DNA from: Spirillospora albida
GTDB taxonomy: Bacteria > Actinomycetota > Actinomycetes > Streptosporangiales > Streptosporangiaceae
Length of the DNA stretch: 64,000 bases
NCBI RefSeq assembly: GCF_000718255.1
Contig: NZ_JOFJ01000003.1
Span: 310,001-374,000 of the forward strand
Direction: 5' to 3'
The position numbers and the translations under genes were made by a program. The notes beneath the pieces are model-generated. The model did no database searches. It was given only the letters and a program-made list of their open reading frames with translations, and was not told where the DNA came from. Every line of letters begins with the position of its first letter. Within the stretch, counting starts at the first letter, position 1. Positions 1 through 8,002 of the stretch are shown piece after piece.

Positions 1-232
1 GTACTGGACCGGCTGGCAGTTCGAGAACCGGCGGCACTTCCCGGGGGACCGCTCCACCTACACGGCGGCGGCGGTCGTCCTGGCCGCGGACGCGCTGGAG
101 GGCGCGTCCCCCGGCGCCCGCATCTTCAAGGAGATCGCGGGCAGCCCGCTCGGTCCCGCGGAGGCGTCGGATCCCAACGCGTGCGGATGCGAGCTCGTCT
201 CGGTCGCCAACCCCGTCCGGACGCGCCTGTAG
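1..232 (+). CDS. C-terminal fragment of an unrecognised protein
   Basis: An open frame enters from the left edge and ends at a TAG at 230-232, giving about 76 residues. The visible part contains WTGWQFENRRHFPGD, then an alanine-rich helix (TYTAAAVVLAADAL) and a late Cys-Gly-Cys. The aromatic/helical pattern is loosely like the last repeat of prenyltransferase/squalene-cyclase-type alpha-toroid proteins seen in actinobacteria, but this is only an impression and I do not assign a function. A strong hairpin follows directly, which supports this being a real gene end. Confidence 0.6.
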   Translation, partial: YWTGWQFENRRHFPGDRSTYTAAAVVLAADALEGASPGARIFKEIAGSPLGPAEASDPNACGCELVSVANPVRTRL

Positions 233-249
233 TCATCGTGGAACGGCCG

Positions 250-290
250 AGGGGCCGCATCGGAGGTTCCTCCGGCGCGGCCCCTTGTTT
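250..290 (+). terminator. Rho-independent-type terminator
   Basis: Arms AGGGGCCGC (250-258) and GCGGCCCCT (277-285) pair perfectly. An inner hairpin CGGAGG/CCTCCG lies at 261-266 and 269-274, and a T-rich tail (TTGTTT) follows. It sits 18 bases after the stop of the truncated first gene and lies between two convergent genes. Confidence 0.75.
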
Positions 291-305
291 CGTGCCTGAT
301 GGGGC

Positions 306-1019
306 TTATGGGGCTTCTGCGAGCGGGTCGCCGCCGGAGACCCGCTCCAGGACCCGCAGGGAGCCCTCCGCGCGGCGCTCCTCGAACACTCCGCTCGCGA
401 GCGCCCGCAGGTAGACGCGGTAGGGCGCCTGCCCGCCGTCCTTCGGATCGGCGAAGACGTCGTGGATGACGAGCGCGCCGCCCACGGCGACGTGGGGCGC
501 CCAGCCGGCATAGTCGCCCTGCGCGTGCTCCTCGGCGTGGCCGCCGTCGATGAACAGCAGCGCCAGGGGCGTCCGCCAGAACGCCGACACCGTGCGGGAC
601 TGGCCGACGACGGCGACGACCTCGTCCTCCAGGCCGGCGTTCGCGATCGTCTTACGGAACGTGGGCAGCGTGTCCATCCGGCCGGTGCTCGGGTCGACCA
701 GGGACGGGTCGTGGTGCTCCCACCCCGCCTGGTTCTCCTCCGAGCCGTGGTGGTGGTCGACCGTGAACACGACCGTGCCGGCCTGCCGCGCCGCGGCGCC
801 CAGGTAGACGGCCGACTTGCCGCAGTACGTGCCCACCTCCAGGAGCGGGCCCTCGCCGGCGAGGCGGGTACCGTATGCCAGGGCCGTCTCGTACAGGGCG
901 CGGCCCTCGTCCTCCGGCATGAACCCCTTCGCCTGGCGGGCGGCGCGCAGCAGCCCGGACGGCATCGGGAAAATCTCGCTGGTCGTCCCCGAACCGGTGG
1001 ACGCCTCTGTGTGGGTCAT
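306..1019 (-). CDS. class I SAM-dependent methyltransferase
   Basis: 237 residues. The SAM-binding glycine motif is LLEVGTYCGKSAVYLG, followed by an acidic/aromatic strand ending (VFTVDHHHGSEEN) and the catalytic-region strand LALLFIDGGHAEEHAQGDY. It ends with GGALVIHDVF, as in the Methyltransf_24 family. Such proteins are soluble O- or N-methyltransferases; the substrate cannot be read from sequence. It is divergent from the ferredoxin gene and shares the 133-base promoter region that holds a KstR-like operator, so it could belong to the same regulon. Confidence 0.8.
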   Translation of the reverse strand: MTHTEASTGSGTTSEIFPMPSGLLRAARQAKGFMPEDEGRALYETALAYGTRLAGEGPLLEVGTYCGKSAVYLGAAARQAGTVVFTVDHHHGSEENQAGWEHHDPSLVDPSTGRMDTLPTFRKTIANAGLEDEVVAVVGQSRTVSAFWRTPLALLFIDGGHAEEHAQGDYAGWAPHVAVGGALVIHDVFADPKDGGQAPYRVYLRALASGVFEERRAEGSLRVLERVSGGDPLAEAP

Positions 1020-1087
1020 CGATCTCCTCCGCGGGGCACACTATCCGAGATCACGGGGGGCGGCGCTCGGGTCTTGCCGACCCAGAA

Positions 1088-1101
1088 TGTAACGTGTTCT
1101 A
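1088..1101. promoter_or_regulatory. KstR-like operator (TNNAACNNGTTNNA)
   Basis: The sequence TGTAACGTGTTCTA matches exactly the 14-base consensus TNNAACNNGTTNNA described for KstR, the TetR-family repressor of sterol/lipid catabolism in mycobacteria and rhodococci. It lies between the divergent methyltransferase gene (69 bases away) and the ferredoxin gene (51 bases away). No KstR gene is in the window, so the assignment rests on the motif and on the oxidoreductase context. Confidence 0.55.
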
Positions 1102-1152
1102 CTTTCGAGGTGAGCGAGCGTACCTCACCGGGATCGTGAACGGAGCAATGCG

Positions 1153-1344
1153 ATGAAGGTGACAGTCGACCCGCTCGTGTGCGAGGCCAACGCCGTGTGC
1201 GTCGGGATCGCGCCGGAGGTCTTCGACCTCAACGACGACGACATGCTGGAGATCCTCATGCCGGACGTGCCGGCCGAGCACGCGGACCGGGTGCGGCACG
1301 CCGTCCGGTCCTGCCCCAAGGCGGCGCTGGCCCTGGAGGACTAG
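1153..1344 (+). CDS. ferredoxin, 3Fe-4S type
   Basis: 63 residues, an acidic one-cluster ferredoxin. Cysteines 10 and 16 (CEANAVC) and the C-terminal Cys-Pro are the three ligands expected of actinobacterial 3Fe-4S ferredoxins, which usually give electrons to cytochromes P450; no P450 gene is in the window. ATG is preceded by GGAG about 8 bases upstream. An alcohol dehydrogenase follows 74 bases downstream on the same strand and is probably co-transcribed. The KstR-like site just upstream suggests a role in sterol or lipid oxidation. Confidence 0.9.
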   Translation: MKVTVDPLVCEANAVCVGIAPEVFDLNDDDMLEILMPDVPAEHADRVRHAVRSCPKAALALED

Positions 1345-1418
1345 CCCGGCCGTCGTCCCCACCCCCCGGACGGCCCGCCGAGGCCGCGGGCCGTCCCCAC
1401 CTCGATGTGGAGGCAGCC

Positions 1419-2507
1419 ATGGCTCGAGCCGCGGTACTGCACGCGGTCGGCGACGCCGAGCTCGACCTGCGCGACGACGTCACCGCCGTCGACCCCGGAC
1501 CCGATCAGGTCAAGGTGCGGATCAAGGCGACGGGGGTGTGCCATTCGGACCTCTCCACGATGACGGGGGTGCTGCCGACCGCGACGCCCACCGTCATCGG
1601 GCACGAGGGCGCCGGCGTCGTGACGGCCGCGGGCGACCGCGTCCGCGGCGTCCGGGAGGGCGACCACGTCGTCGTCAACTGGACGCCCGACTGCGGCCTG
1701 TGCGCCGAGTGCCGGCGCGGCGAGCCCTACCTCTGCATGACCCACCTGGCCGAGTCGTTCTCCTCGCCGGGCTTCCGGCTCGGCGACGGCACCCCCGCGT
1801 TCGGCATGGCGGGCACCGGCACCTGGGCCGAGGAGATCGTCGTGCCCGGCCGCGGCGTCGTCCCGGTCGCCGACGACGTGCCGTTCGAGTACGCGGCGCT
1901 GCTCGGCTGCGGCATCCCCACCGGCGTCGGCGCGGTGTTCAACACGGCGCGGATCGCTCCCGGCTCGACGGTCGCCGTGGTCGGCGCGGGCGGCGTCGGC
2001 CTCTCGGTCATCCAGGGCGCCAAGATCGCCGGCGCGGCGACCATCCTCGCGATCGACCCGAACGAGGCCAAGCACCCCGTCGCCAAGCGGTTCGGCGCCA
2101 CCCACACCACGACGCCCGACGGCCTGGAGGAGGCCAAGGGCCTGCTCACGGGCGGGGCGGGCTTCGACTGCACGTTCGAGGTCGTCGGCCGGTCCGCGGC
2201 CATCACGACGGCGTGGAACGCGACCCGGCGCGGCGGCGACGTCATCGTGGTCGGCGCGGGCGCGATCGACGACGAATGGAGCCAGACCGCGTTCGCCCTC
2301 CTCTTCGACGGCAAGAGCCTCAAGGCGTCCCTCTACGGCGGCTGCGACCTCAAGCGCGACATCCCGCTGTTCGTCGACCTGTGGCGCGCCGGGAAGCTCG
2401 ACATCGACGGGCTGATCTCGCGCCGCATCCGCTTCGAGGACCTCAACGACGCCGTCCGCGCGCTGCGCGACGGCGACGTGATCAGGCAGGTCGTCCTCTT
2501 CGACTGA
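1419..2507 (+). CDS. zinc-dependent alcohol dehydrogenase (class III-like MDR)
   Basis: 362 residues with ATG at 1419 preceded by TGGAGG; longer versions of the frame have no better start. Catalytic zinc ligands are visible as Cys41 (GVCHSD), His62 (GHEGAG) and Cys164 (GCGIPTG). The structural zinc site is Cys92, Cys95, Cys98 and Cys106. The Rossmann motif GAGGVG is at 189-194, with Asp213 at the end of beta 2 indicating NAD(H) preference. It resembles mycobacterial AdhB/AdhD-type enzymes that oxidise alcohols to aldehydes. Neighbouring the ferredoxin and the KstR-like operator, it may act on a sterol or lipid side chain; the substrate is unknown. Confidence 0.9.
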   Translation: MARAAVLHAVGDAELDLRDDVTAVDPGPDQVKVRIKATGVCHSDLSTMTGVLPTATPTVIGHEGAGVVTAAGDRVRGVREGDHVVVNWTPDCGLCAECRRGEPYLCMTHLAESFSSPGFRLGDGTPAFGMAGTGTWAEEIVVPGRGVVPVADDVPFEYAALLGCGIPTGVGAVFNTARIAPGSTVAVVGAGGVGLSVIQGAKIAGAATILAIDPNEAKHPVAKRFGATHTTTPDGLEEAKGLLTGGAGFDCTFEVVGRSAAITTAWNATRRGGDVIVVGAGAIDDEWSQTAFALLFDGKSLKASLYGGCDLKRDIPLFVDLWRAGKLDIDGLISRRIRFEDLNDAVRALRDGDVIRQVVLFD

Positions 2508-2608
2508 TTCCGGCCCGGGGGAATGCCACTCCCGGGCCCGTCCCCGCGTACGATCCTTGGCGTCGGCGCGCCCTGTCGCCGGCGCACACGGACGATCGGG
2601 AGCGTGGG

Positions 2609-4504
2609 GTGGCGTACGCGCGTGGAGCGGGACGGGCCGTCCGTCCCGCGACGGTGCTGCTGGCGGCCGCGGCCGTCACCGTCCCCCTCGCCGTGCCCGC
2701 CCTCCCCGCCCTCCCCGCCGGCGCGGCCGCGGCGCCCGGTGTCCGCATCCGCGACGTGCAGGGCGCGGGGCACGTGTCGCCGCTGCACCGGCGGGCGGTC
2801 GCGAGGGTGCCCGGCGTCGTGACGGCCGTGACCGGCAACGGGTTCTGGATGCAGGACGCGGAGCCCGACGGCAGCGACGCCACGTCCGAGGGGGTCTTCG
2901 TCTTCACCCGCACCCGGCCGTCCGCCGCCCCGGGCGACGCGGTGCGGGTGGACGGCCGGGTCAGCGAGTTCCGGCCGGGCGGCGGCGCGTCCGGGAACCT
3001 CACCCGCACCGAGATCGACGCGGAGCGCGTCACCGTCCACGCGCGCGGCGCCGCGCTCCCCGCGCCCGTCGTGCTCGGGCCGGGGGGGCGCAGGGCCCCC
3101 GCGAGCGTCGTGCGCGCCAGGGCCGGCGACGTCGAGAAGAGCGACGCGTTCGCCCCGAAGCGCAACGGGCTCGACTTCTACGAATCCCTCGAGGGCATGC
3201 GGGTCCGCCTCCGGGACGCCGTCGCCGTGGGGCCGTCCGGCGACGGCGAGGTGGCGGTGCTGCCCGCGAACGGCGACGGCGCCGGGCCGCGCACCGAGCG
3301 CGGCGGGATCCTGGCGCGCGACGGCGACGCCAACCCCGAGCGGGTCCTGCTGGACGACACCCTCGCGCCGCTGCCCGGCATGAACGTCGGCGACCGGCTG
3401 CCCGGCCCGAACGACGGCGTCCTCGACTACTCCTACGGCCACTTCTCGCTGCTGCTCACCGCGACCCCGCGCCGCGCCGCCGGCACGCCGCGGCGCGAGA
3501 CGACCCGTCCGCAGCGGGCCGGGGAGATCGCCGTCGCCACCGCCGGGCTGGACGGCCTGCACCCCGACGCGCCCAAGGCCCGGTTCCGCGCCCTCGCCGA
3601 CGACATCGTGCGGGGACTGCGCAGCCCCGACCTGATCGCCATCAGCGGGCTCGAGGACAACAGCGGCCCCGCCGACGACGGCACCGTCGCCGCCGACCAG
3701 ACCGTCGCCGAGCTGATCACCGCGATCAGCGAGGCGGGCGGTCCCGGCTACGACTGGCGGGCGGTCAACCCCCGCGACGACGCCGACGGCGGCGAGGACG
3801 GCCACAACAGCCGCGTCGGCTTCCTGTTCCGCACCGACCGGGGGCTCGCGTTCGTGGACCGCCCGGCCGAGCAGGACCCGATGCCGGACGAGCCGCCCGC
3901 GGCCCGCCCCGACCCCCGCACGACCGCCGTGCGCGCCGTCCCGCAGGGCGGCACGGCGGGCCTCAGCCTCAGCCCCGGCCGGATCGCGCCCGGCGACGGC
4001 GCGTGGGCGTCGACCCGCAAGCCCGTCGCCGGGGAGGTCACCTGGCAGGGCCGCCGGATCATCGTCGTCGCCGGCCGCCTGTACTCCGGCACCCGCGACG
4101 ACCAGCCTGTCTTCGGCCGGTTCCAGCCGCCGCAGCGGCCCAGCGGCTGGCGGCGGGACGCGCAGGCCCGGATCGTCGCCGGATTCGTGCGGTCCGTCCG
4201 GGCCGTGGACGCGAACGCCAATGTGATCGTCGCCGGGTCCCTCAACGAGCGCGAGGGCTCCGCCCCCGTCCGGCGGCTGGAGAAGGAGGGCGGGCTGACC
4301 GACCTGCCCGCGCGGCTTCCCCGCGGCGACCGGTACACCGCCGTCACCCAGGGGAACGCGGAGACGCTCGACCACATCCTGCTCAGCCCGTCCCTCCGCA
4401 AGCGCAGGCACGAGTTCGACATCGTGCACCGCAACGCCGAGTTCGCCGAGCGGGCCGGTGACCGCGACCCGACCGTCGTCCGCATCGACCTGTCGGACGG
4501 ATGA
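2609..4504 (+). CDS. secreted endonuclease/exonuclease/phosphatase-fold protein, probable pseudoenzyme
   Basis: 631 residues from a GTG preceded by GGGAG. The N-terminus is a signal peptide: an Arg-rich start, then an Ala/Val/Leu core to about residue 45 with an Ala-rich cleavage region. Residues of about 50-150 form the OB-fold-like module seen in secreted nucleases (VRIRDVQGAG, then NGFWMQD). The C-terminal half follows the EEP fold, but the catalytic signatures are eroded. The Glu of the usual LQEVEDN is replaced in IAISGLEDN, the Asp of GDFND in AGSLNE, and the His of SDHDP in GDRDP. Only LDHILLSP keeps its residues. It is probably an extracellular protein without nuclease activity. Confidence 0.75.
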   Translation: MAYARGAGRAVRPATVLLAAAAVTVPLAVPALPALPAGAAAAPGVRIRDVQGAGHVSPLHRRAVARVPGVVTAVTGNGFWMQDAEPDGSDATSEGVFVFTRTRPSAAPGDAVRVDGRVSEFRPGGGASGNLTRTEIDAERVTVHARGAALPAPVVLGPGGRRAPASVVRARAGDVEKSDAFAPKRNGLDFYESLEGMRVRLRDAVAVGPSGDGEVAVLPANGDGAGPRTERGGILARDGDANPERVLLDDTLAPLPGMNVGDRLPGPNDGVLDYSYGHFSLLLTATPRRAAGTPRRETTRPQRAGEIAVATAGLDGLHPDAPKARFRALADDIVRGLRSPDLIAISGLEDNSGPADDGTVAADQTVAELITAISEAGGPGYDWRAVNPRDDADGGEDGHNSRVGFLFRTDRGLAFVDRPAEQDPMPDEPPAARPDPRTTAVRAVPQGGTAGLSLSPGRIAPGDGAWASTRKPVAGEVTWQGRRIIVVAGRLYSGTRDDQPVFGRFQPPQRPSGWRRDAQARIVAGFVRSVRAVDANANVIVAGSLNEREGSAPVRRLEKEGGLTDLPARLPRGDRYTAVTQGNAETLDHILLSPSLRKRRHEFDIVHRNAEFAERAGDRDPTVVRIDLSDG

Positions 4505-4625
4505 CCCGTTTGGGCGGTGCCGAAAAGATCGGCACGACCCCGCCCTGAACACCTCCGGCGTTTTCCTTCGCCCCCCTGGGGAAACGGTCGATCGTCACAT
4601 CCCCCCACATGGAGGTGTCGCCCAC

Positions 4626-4811
4626 ATGGCGTACCGTTCCCGGAGCGGCATCAGCGTCGTCGCCCTGATCTACATCATCATCGGCGTGTTCATCGCCTGG
4701 GACCGCGGCTACATCACCGCCGACCTGGTGCGCCGGGTCGCCAGCGCGCTGCTGGCCGTCTTCCTCTGGTTCCTCGTGCTGCTGGGCGTGGATCTGCACA
4801 TCAACCCGTGA
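4626..4811 (+). CDS. small two-helix membrane protein
   Basis: 61 residues with ATG at 4626 preceded by GGAGGT with a nine-base spacer. Two hydrophobic helices (about residues 9-25 and 38-56) flank a short loop containing WDRGYITADL. Small proteins of this type are widespread in actinobacteria and have no known function. A longer upstream frame has no ribosome site and overlaps the preceding gene, so the short start is preferred. Confidence 0.75.
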   Translation: MAYRSRSGISVVALIYIIIGVFIAWDRGYITADLVRRVASALLAVFLWFLVLLGVDLHINP

Positions 4812-4838
4812 GATAGGCGCACATGCCCCCCGAGGTGA

Positions 4839-4868
4839 TAGACCGGTGCGTGGCGCCGGGGTTACGTT
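4839..4868 (+). promoter_or_regulatory. promoter for leaderless metallothionein-like gene
   Basis: A -10 box TACGTT (4863-4868) lies six bases before the ATG at 4875, and TAGACC (4839-4844) is a plausible -35 element with an 18-base spacer. The distance from the -10 to the start codon means transcription would begin at about the A of ATG, giving a leaderless mRNA. No Shine-Dalgarno sequence is present, in agreement. Confidence 0.5.
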
Positions 4869-4874
4869 CCGTCC

Positions 4875-4955
4875 ATGGCGAACAAATCGTGCAGTTGCGG
4901 ACATGGCAGCGGATGCTCGTGCCCCAAGGGATGCTCCTGCGGGTGCAACGGCTGA
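4875..4955 (+). CDS. 26-residue Cys-rich peptide, metallothionein-like
   Basis: A very short frame encodes 26 residues with seven cysteines and one histidine in CxC pairs (SCSCGHGSGCSC, then CSCGC). There are no aromatic residues. This composition is typical of small metal-binding metallothioneins, which sequester copper or zinc in the cytoplasm. It is unlike the longer mycobacterial MymT but similar in principle. The promoter described just upstream makes expression plausible. It is too short for normal gene finders, so it may be missing from database annotation. Confidence 0.6.
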   Translation: MANKSCSCGHGSGCSCPKGCSCGCNG

Positions 4956-4973
4956 CTCCGTGGCACCCCTGGG

Positions 4974-7379
4974 CTACGGCGCCCGGTAGAGCAGCGGCGC
5001 CTCGCCCCTGTGGTCGGCGGCCGCGCCGACCGCGACGAACCCCTTCCCGAGGCCCGACAGGGCGGTGAGCCGCCGGTCCCCCGGGCCGTCCAGCCCGGGG
5101 ACCGGCAGCCGCCGCCAGGACGCGCCTCCCGGCCCCGCGGCCGTTCCGGTGGACCACGACCACAGGGCCGCGCCCCGCCCGCCGGCGGTGCCCGCGACGG
5201 TGAACCCCGTGGCCGTCGCCGTCACGGCGGTGAGGCCCGCGGCGCCCGGCGGCACGCCGGCGCCGCCCGTGTTCCAGGTGCCGCCCCCGTCCGGCGAGAC
5301 GAGCGGCGCGGGCCCGGTGCCGACCGCCACGACCACGTCCCCGCGCGCGGCGACCTGCGTCAGCGGCCCGGTCGCCGGATCGGCGGGCAGCTTCACCGCC
5401 GTCCACTTCAGACCGTCGGGCGACGTCCACACGGCGGGCGCGGTGCCCTTCGCGCCGACCGCCGCGTACCCCTTCGAGGTGGCCACGACGTCGGCGAGCG
5501 TGCCGTCCACCCCGGCGCGCCGCCAGCCCTTGAGGTCGCCCGAACGCCAGGCGCCTCCCGGTCCCACCGCGACGTATCCGGCCTTGCCCGACGCGACGCC
5601 GGTCGGCGCCGGACCGGGCGGGAACGACGGCCGGCTCCACGTCCGCCCGTCGGGCGAGGCCAGCACGAGCGCACCGGCGACGCCGCGTCCGACGGCGACC
5701 CATCCCTGGGGGCCGTGGACGGCGTCCGCGAGCGAACCCGCCGCCATCGGGACGCCGGCCCGCGTCCACCGGGCCCCGTCCGGCGCGCTCCACACCGCCA
5801 CCCCGCCGTTGGTTCCGCCGACCGCGACGAGCCCGCCCGGCCCCGCCGCGACGGCGCGGACCGTCCGCTCGGGACGGACGGCCCCCGGGACCGCGCGCAG
5901 ATCCACGCCGGACAGGAAGGCGTCGTCCCCCCGCCGGCCGGCCAGCGCGACGGAACCGCCCGCGACCGTCAGCCCGTTCACCTGCGGCGGCCCGACGGTG
6001 CCCTGCCGCCGCCACGTCTTCCCGTCGGTGCTGCCGAGCACCGCGCGCGGCCCCTTCTCGACCCGTACGACGGCGGCGAACCCGTCCGCGCTCCCCCCGA
6101 ACCGGTCGACGCCGGCGAACCTCTCCGCACCGAACTGCCCGGCGGGCTTCCACGTCCGGCCGTCCGGCGACGTGAACAGCACACCGAACCGCGACGTCTT
6201 CCGCTTCTTGCCCTTGCCGGTGGCGCGCTTCCCGTCCCGGGCGGTCGCGAACACTCCCCCGGGACCGGCCACGAGGCCCTTCGTCGGGCCATGCGAGCCC
6301 TGCGCCTGCGGGACGCCCACGGGCGCCCACGTCCGGCCGCCGTCGGCGGAGCGCCACAGCCCGTCCCCGCGCACGGTCGCGGTGACCTTCTTCTTGCCCT
6401 TCTTCTTCGTCACCTTCCGCGCGAACGTCCCGTGCGCGACGACGACCCGCCCGGACGCCGCGACCCGGTCGAACGCGGTCGCGTCCTTGCCGACCGGGAC
6501 GCGCTGCCAGGCCCGTCCGTCCGCGGAGCTCCACACGACGGCCCCGCCGGCGCCCGCGCTGCCCACGGCCACGAACCCGCCCTCGGCCCGCACGAGCCCG
6601 TTCACGCGGTCGGCGGGCGTGAACCCGCCCGCCGGCTGCCGGACCCACGTCCCGCCGTCCGCACTCGTCCACGACACGACGGCCCCGCCCGCAGCGCGGC
6701 CGAGCGCCACCCATCCTCCGGCGGCGCCCGCCACGAGCTGGGCCCGGTCGCCCACCGGGGGCTCCGCCCCGTCCGCGTTCCGGACCCGCGCGAGCCGCCA
6801 GGTCCCCCGGTCGGCGTGGAGGAACTCGGCGCGCTCCCGGCCCGCCCCGCCCTCGTGGCCGACCGCGACGACCGTGCCCCCGGCCGCGGCGATGGACGCG
6901 AGCTCCTGGACGAGCCCGTCCGTCTTCGCCGCGGGATCGACGGCGAACGCCCGCTCGGCCACCACGGCGCCGGGTGCCGGAGCCCGCCGGAGCGTCCCCT
7001 CGTCCCGCGTGGCGACGTAGGCGGCCCCGCCTCCCGCGAGCACGACACCGGCCAGGACCACCGCGCCGGCACGCCGCCCCCGGCGCCTCCGCGCCTTCAC
7101 CGGCGCGGCCGGAACCTCGGCGGCCGGGGCTCTCACGGCTGCGCGGTTCGCGACGGCCCGGTTCGCGGCGGCGGGGTCCCCGGCGGCGTTCGGCACCGGC
7201 TCCGCGGGGAGGTCGTGCCCCCAGGGCACACCGGCGGTGCGCCACGCCTCGTAGGCCCGCTGCCAGGGCGACATCCCCCCGGGCAGTCCGGCGAGTCCCT
7301 CGGCGACCCCGAACGTCAGGCGTCGCCGGACCGCACGAGACCCGGCGTGCTCGTCCTGCTCCGGAGTGCTGGCCGTCAC
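4974..7379 (-). CDS. membrane-anchored Asp-box (BNR-like) beta-propeller repeat protein
   Basis: 801 residues from GTG, preceded by GGGAG. The N-terminal 95 residues are cytoplasmic, Ala/Arg-rich, and end in RRRRGRR before one transmembrane helix (about 100-120). The rest is extracellular and built of about ten sialidase-type Asp-box repeats, S-x-D-G-x-x-W, for example SADGRAW, SPDGRTW, STDGKTW and SPDGLKW. They alternate with strands such as GGFVAVGSA and GGLVAVGGT. The fold predicted is one or two beta-propellers. No catalytic sialidase Arg/Tyr set is obvious, so a binding or scaffold role is more likely than hydrolysis. Lysine-rich inserts (KVTKKKGKKK and KRATGKGKKRK) are unusual. Function unknown. 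Confidence 0.75.
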   Translation of the reverse strand: MTASTPEQDEHAGSRAVRRRLTFGVAEGLAGLPGGMSPWQRAYEAWRTAGVPWGHDLPAEPVPNAAGDPAAANRAVANRAAVRAPAAEVPAAPVKARRRRGRRAGAVVLAGVVLAGGGAAYVATRDEGTLRRAPAPGAVVAERAFAVDPAAKTDGLVQELASIAAAGGTVVAVGHEGGAGRERAEFLHADRGTWRLARVRNADGAEPPVGDRAQLVAGAAGGWVALGRAAGGAVVSWTSADGGTWVRQPAGGFTPADRVNGLVRAEGGFVAVGSAGAGGAVVWSSADGRAWQRVPVGKDATAFDRVAASGRVVVAHGTFARKVTKKKGKKKVTATVRGDGLWRSADGGRTWAPVGVPQAQGSHGPTKGLVAGPGGVFATARDGKRATGKGKKRKTSRFGVLFTSPDGRTWKPAGQFGAERFAGVDRFGGSADGFAAVVRVEKGPRAVLGSTDGKTWRRQGTVGPPQVNGLTVAGGSVALAGRRGDDAFLSGVDLRAVPGAVRPERTVRAVAAGPGGLVAVGGTNGGVAVWSAPDGARWTRAGVPMAAGSLADAVHGPQGWVAVGRGVAGALVLASPDGRTWSRPSFPPGPAPTGVASGKAGYVAVGPGGAWRSGDLKGWRRAGVDGTLADVVATSKGYAAVGAKGTAPAVWTSPDGLKWTAVKLPADPATGPLTQVAARGDVVVAVGTGPAPLVSPDGGGTWNTGGAGVPPGAAGLTAVTATATGFTVAGTAGGRGAALWSWSTGTAAGPGGASWRRLPVPGLDGPGDRRLTALSGLGKGFVAVGAAADHRGEAPLLYRAP

Positions 7380-7420
7380 GAATGCTCCCTCACTGCTGAA
7401 TGCGGGAGCGTTCTATCAGC

Positions 7421-7963
7421 TCACCGCGGCTGCTTCCAACCTTTCACCACAATTGCCCCCTTGTAGGCGAAACCCTGGACATGCACGACGGGGGCACCCG
7501 GTGCGGGATCGCCGCCCACATCCGCGGAGACGCCGAGCCCGCCGGCCTCCACGCGGACGCCCGGGGGCACGACGATCTCGGAGTCCGACTTGTAGGCGAT
7601 CACGCGGATCACCGTGACCGGCCCGGTCAGTTCGGCGGCGCTCAGATCGACCACCGCGTGGCTCTTGTAGAGGGCGGAGGTGAACCGGGAGGGCACCCGC
7701 CACCGCCCGGAACGCCGCACGCCGCCCTTGTAGGCCACCTGCAGCCGCCCGGCGGTCGCGCGCGCGGGCGCCGGCGCGTCCGCGTGCCCCTGCGGCAGGT
7801 CGGCCGCCACCCGTCCGAGATCACCCCGCGTGCGGGCTGCGAGCGCGAGGTCGATCCGCTCGTCCAGTTCGCTCTCGTCCAGCCTGCCTTCGGCGTAGGC
7901 GGTGTGGAGCCGCACCAGCACCTCATCGCGCTCGCGATCCGAGGCGCGCCGCTCGACGTCCAT
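7421..7963 (-). CDS. DUF1707 domain protein with C-terminal LiaF-like domain
   Basis: 180 residues with ATG preceded by GGGGAG. Residues of about 5-55 are a DUF1707 (SHOCT-like) helical module: RASDRERDEVLVRLHTAYAEG with LDESELDERIDLALAART. The C-terminal half is beta-rich with repeated AYKS/AYKG segments, like the cell-wall-active antibiotics response domain at the end of LiaF/DUF4097-type proteins. These proteins are thought to sense or respond to envelope stress. The promoter has the GAYRTRTCTTRA motif that also occurs twice in front of the DUF4097-PadR operon 14 kb away, suggesting common control. Confidence 0.8.
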   Translation of the reverse strand: MDVERRASDRERDEVLVRLHTAYAEGRLDESELDERIDLALAARTRGDLGRVAADLPQGHADAPAPARATAGRLQVAYKGGVRRSGRWRVPSRFTSALYKSHAVVDLSAAELTGPVTVIRVIAYKSDSEIVVPPGVRVEAGGLGVSADVGGDPAPGAPVVHVQGFAYKGAIVVKGWKQPR

Positions 7964-7988
7964 CGCGTCTCCCCTTCCGGGCGGAGTT

Positions 7989-8002
7989 GCGATGTATCTT
8001 AA
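7989..8002. promoter_or_regulatory. -10 region and PadR-type motif upstream of DUF1707 gene
   Basis: GATGTATCTTAA at 7991-8002 fits GAYRTRTCTTRA, shared with 22298-22309 and 22326-22337. Read on the minus strand it contains TAAGAT, a good -10 box about 33 bases before the DUF1707 start codon. A repressor bound here would cover the -10 region. Confidence 0.45.

Noticed and set aside
2333..4552. 739-residue minus-strand frame opposite the EEP-fold gene
   Set aside because: High-GC shadow frame with compositionally biased protein and no start signal; the plus-strand gene has a signal peptide and ribosome site.
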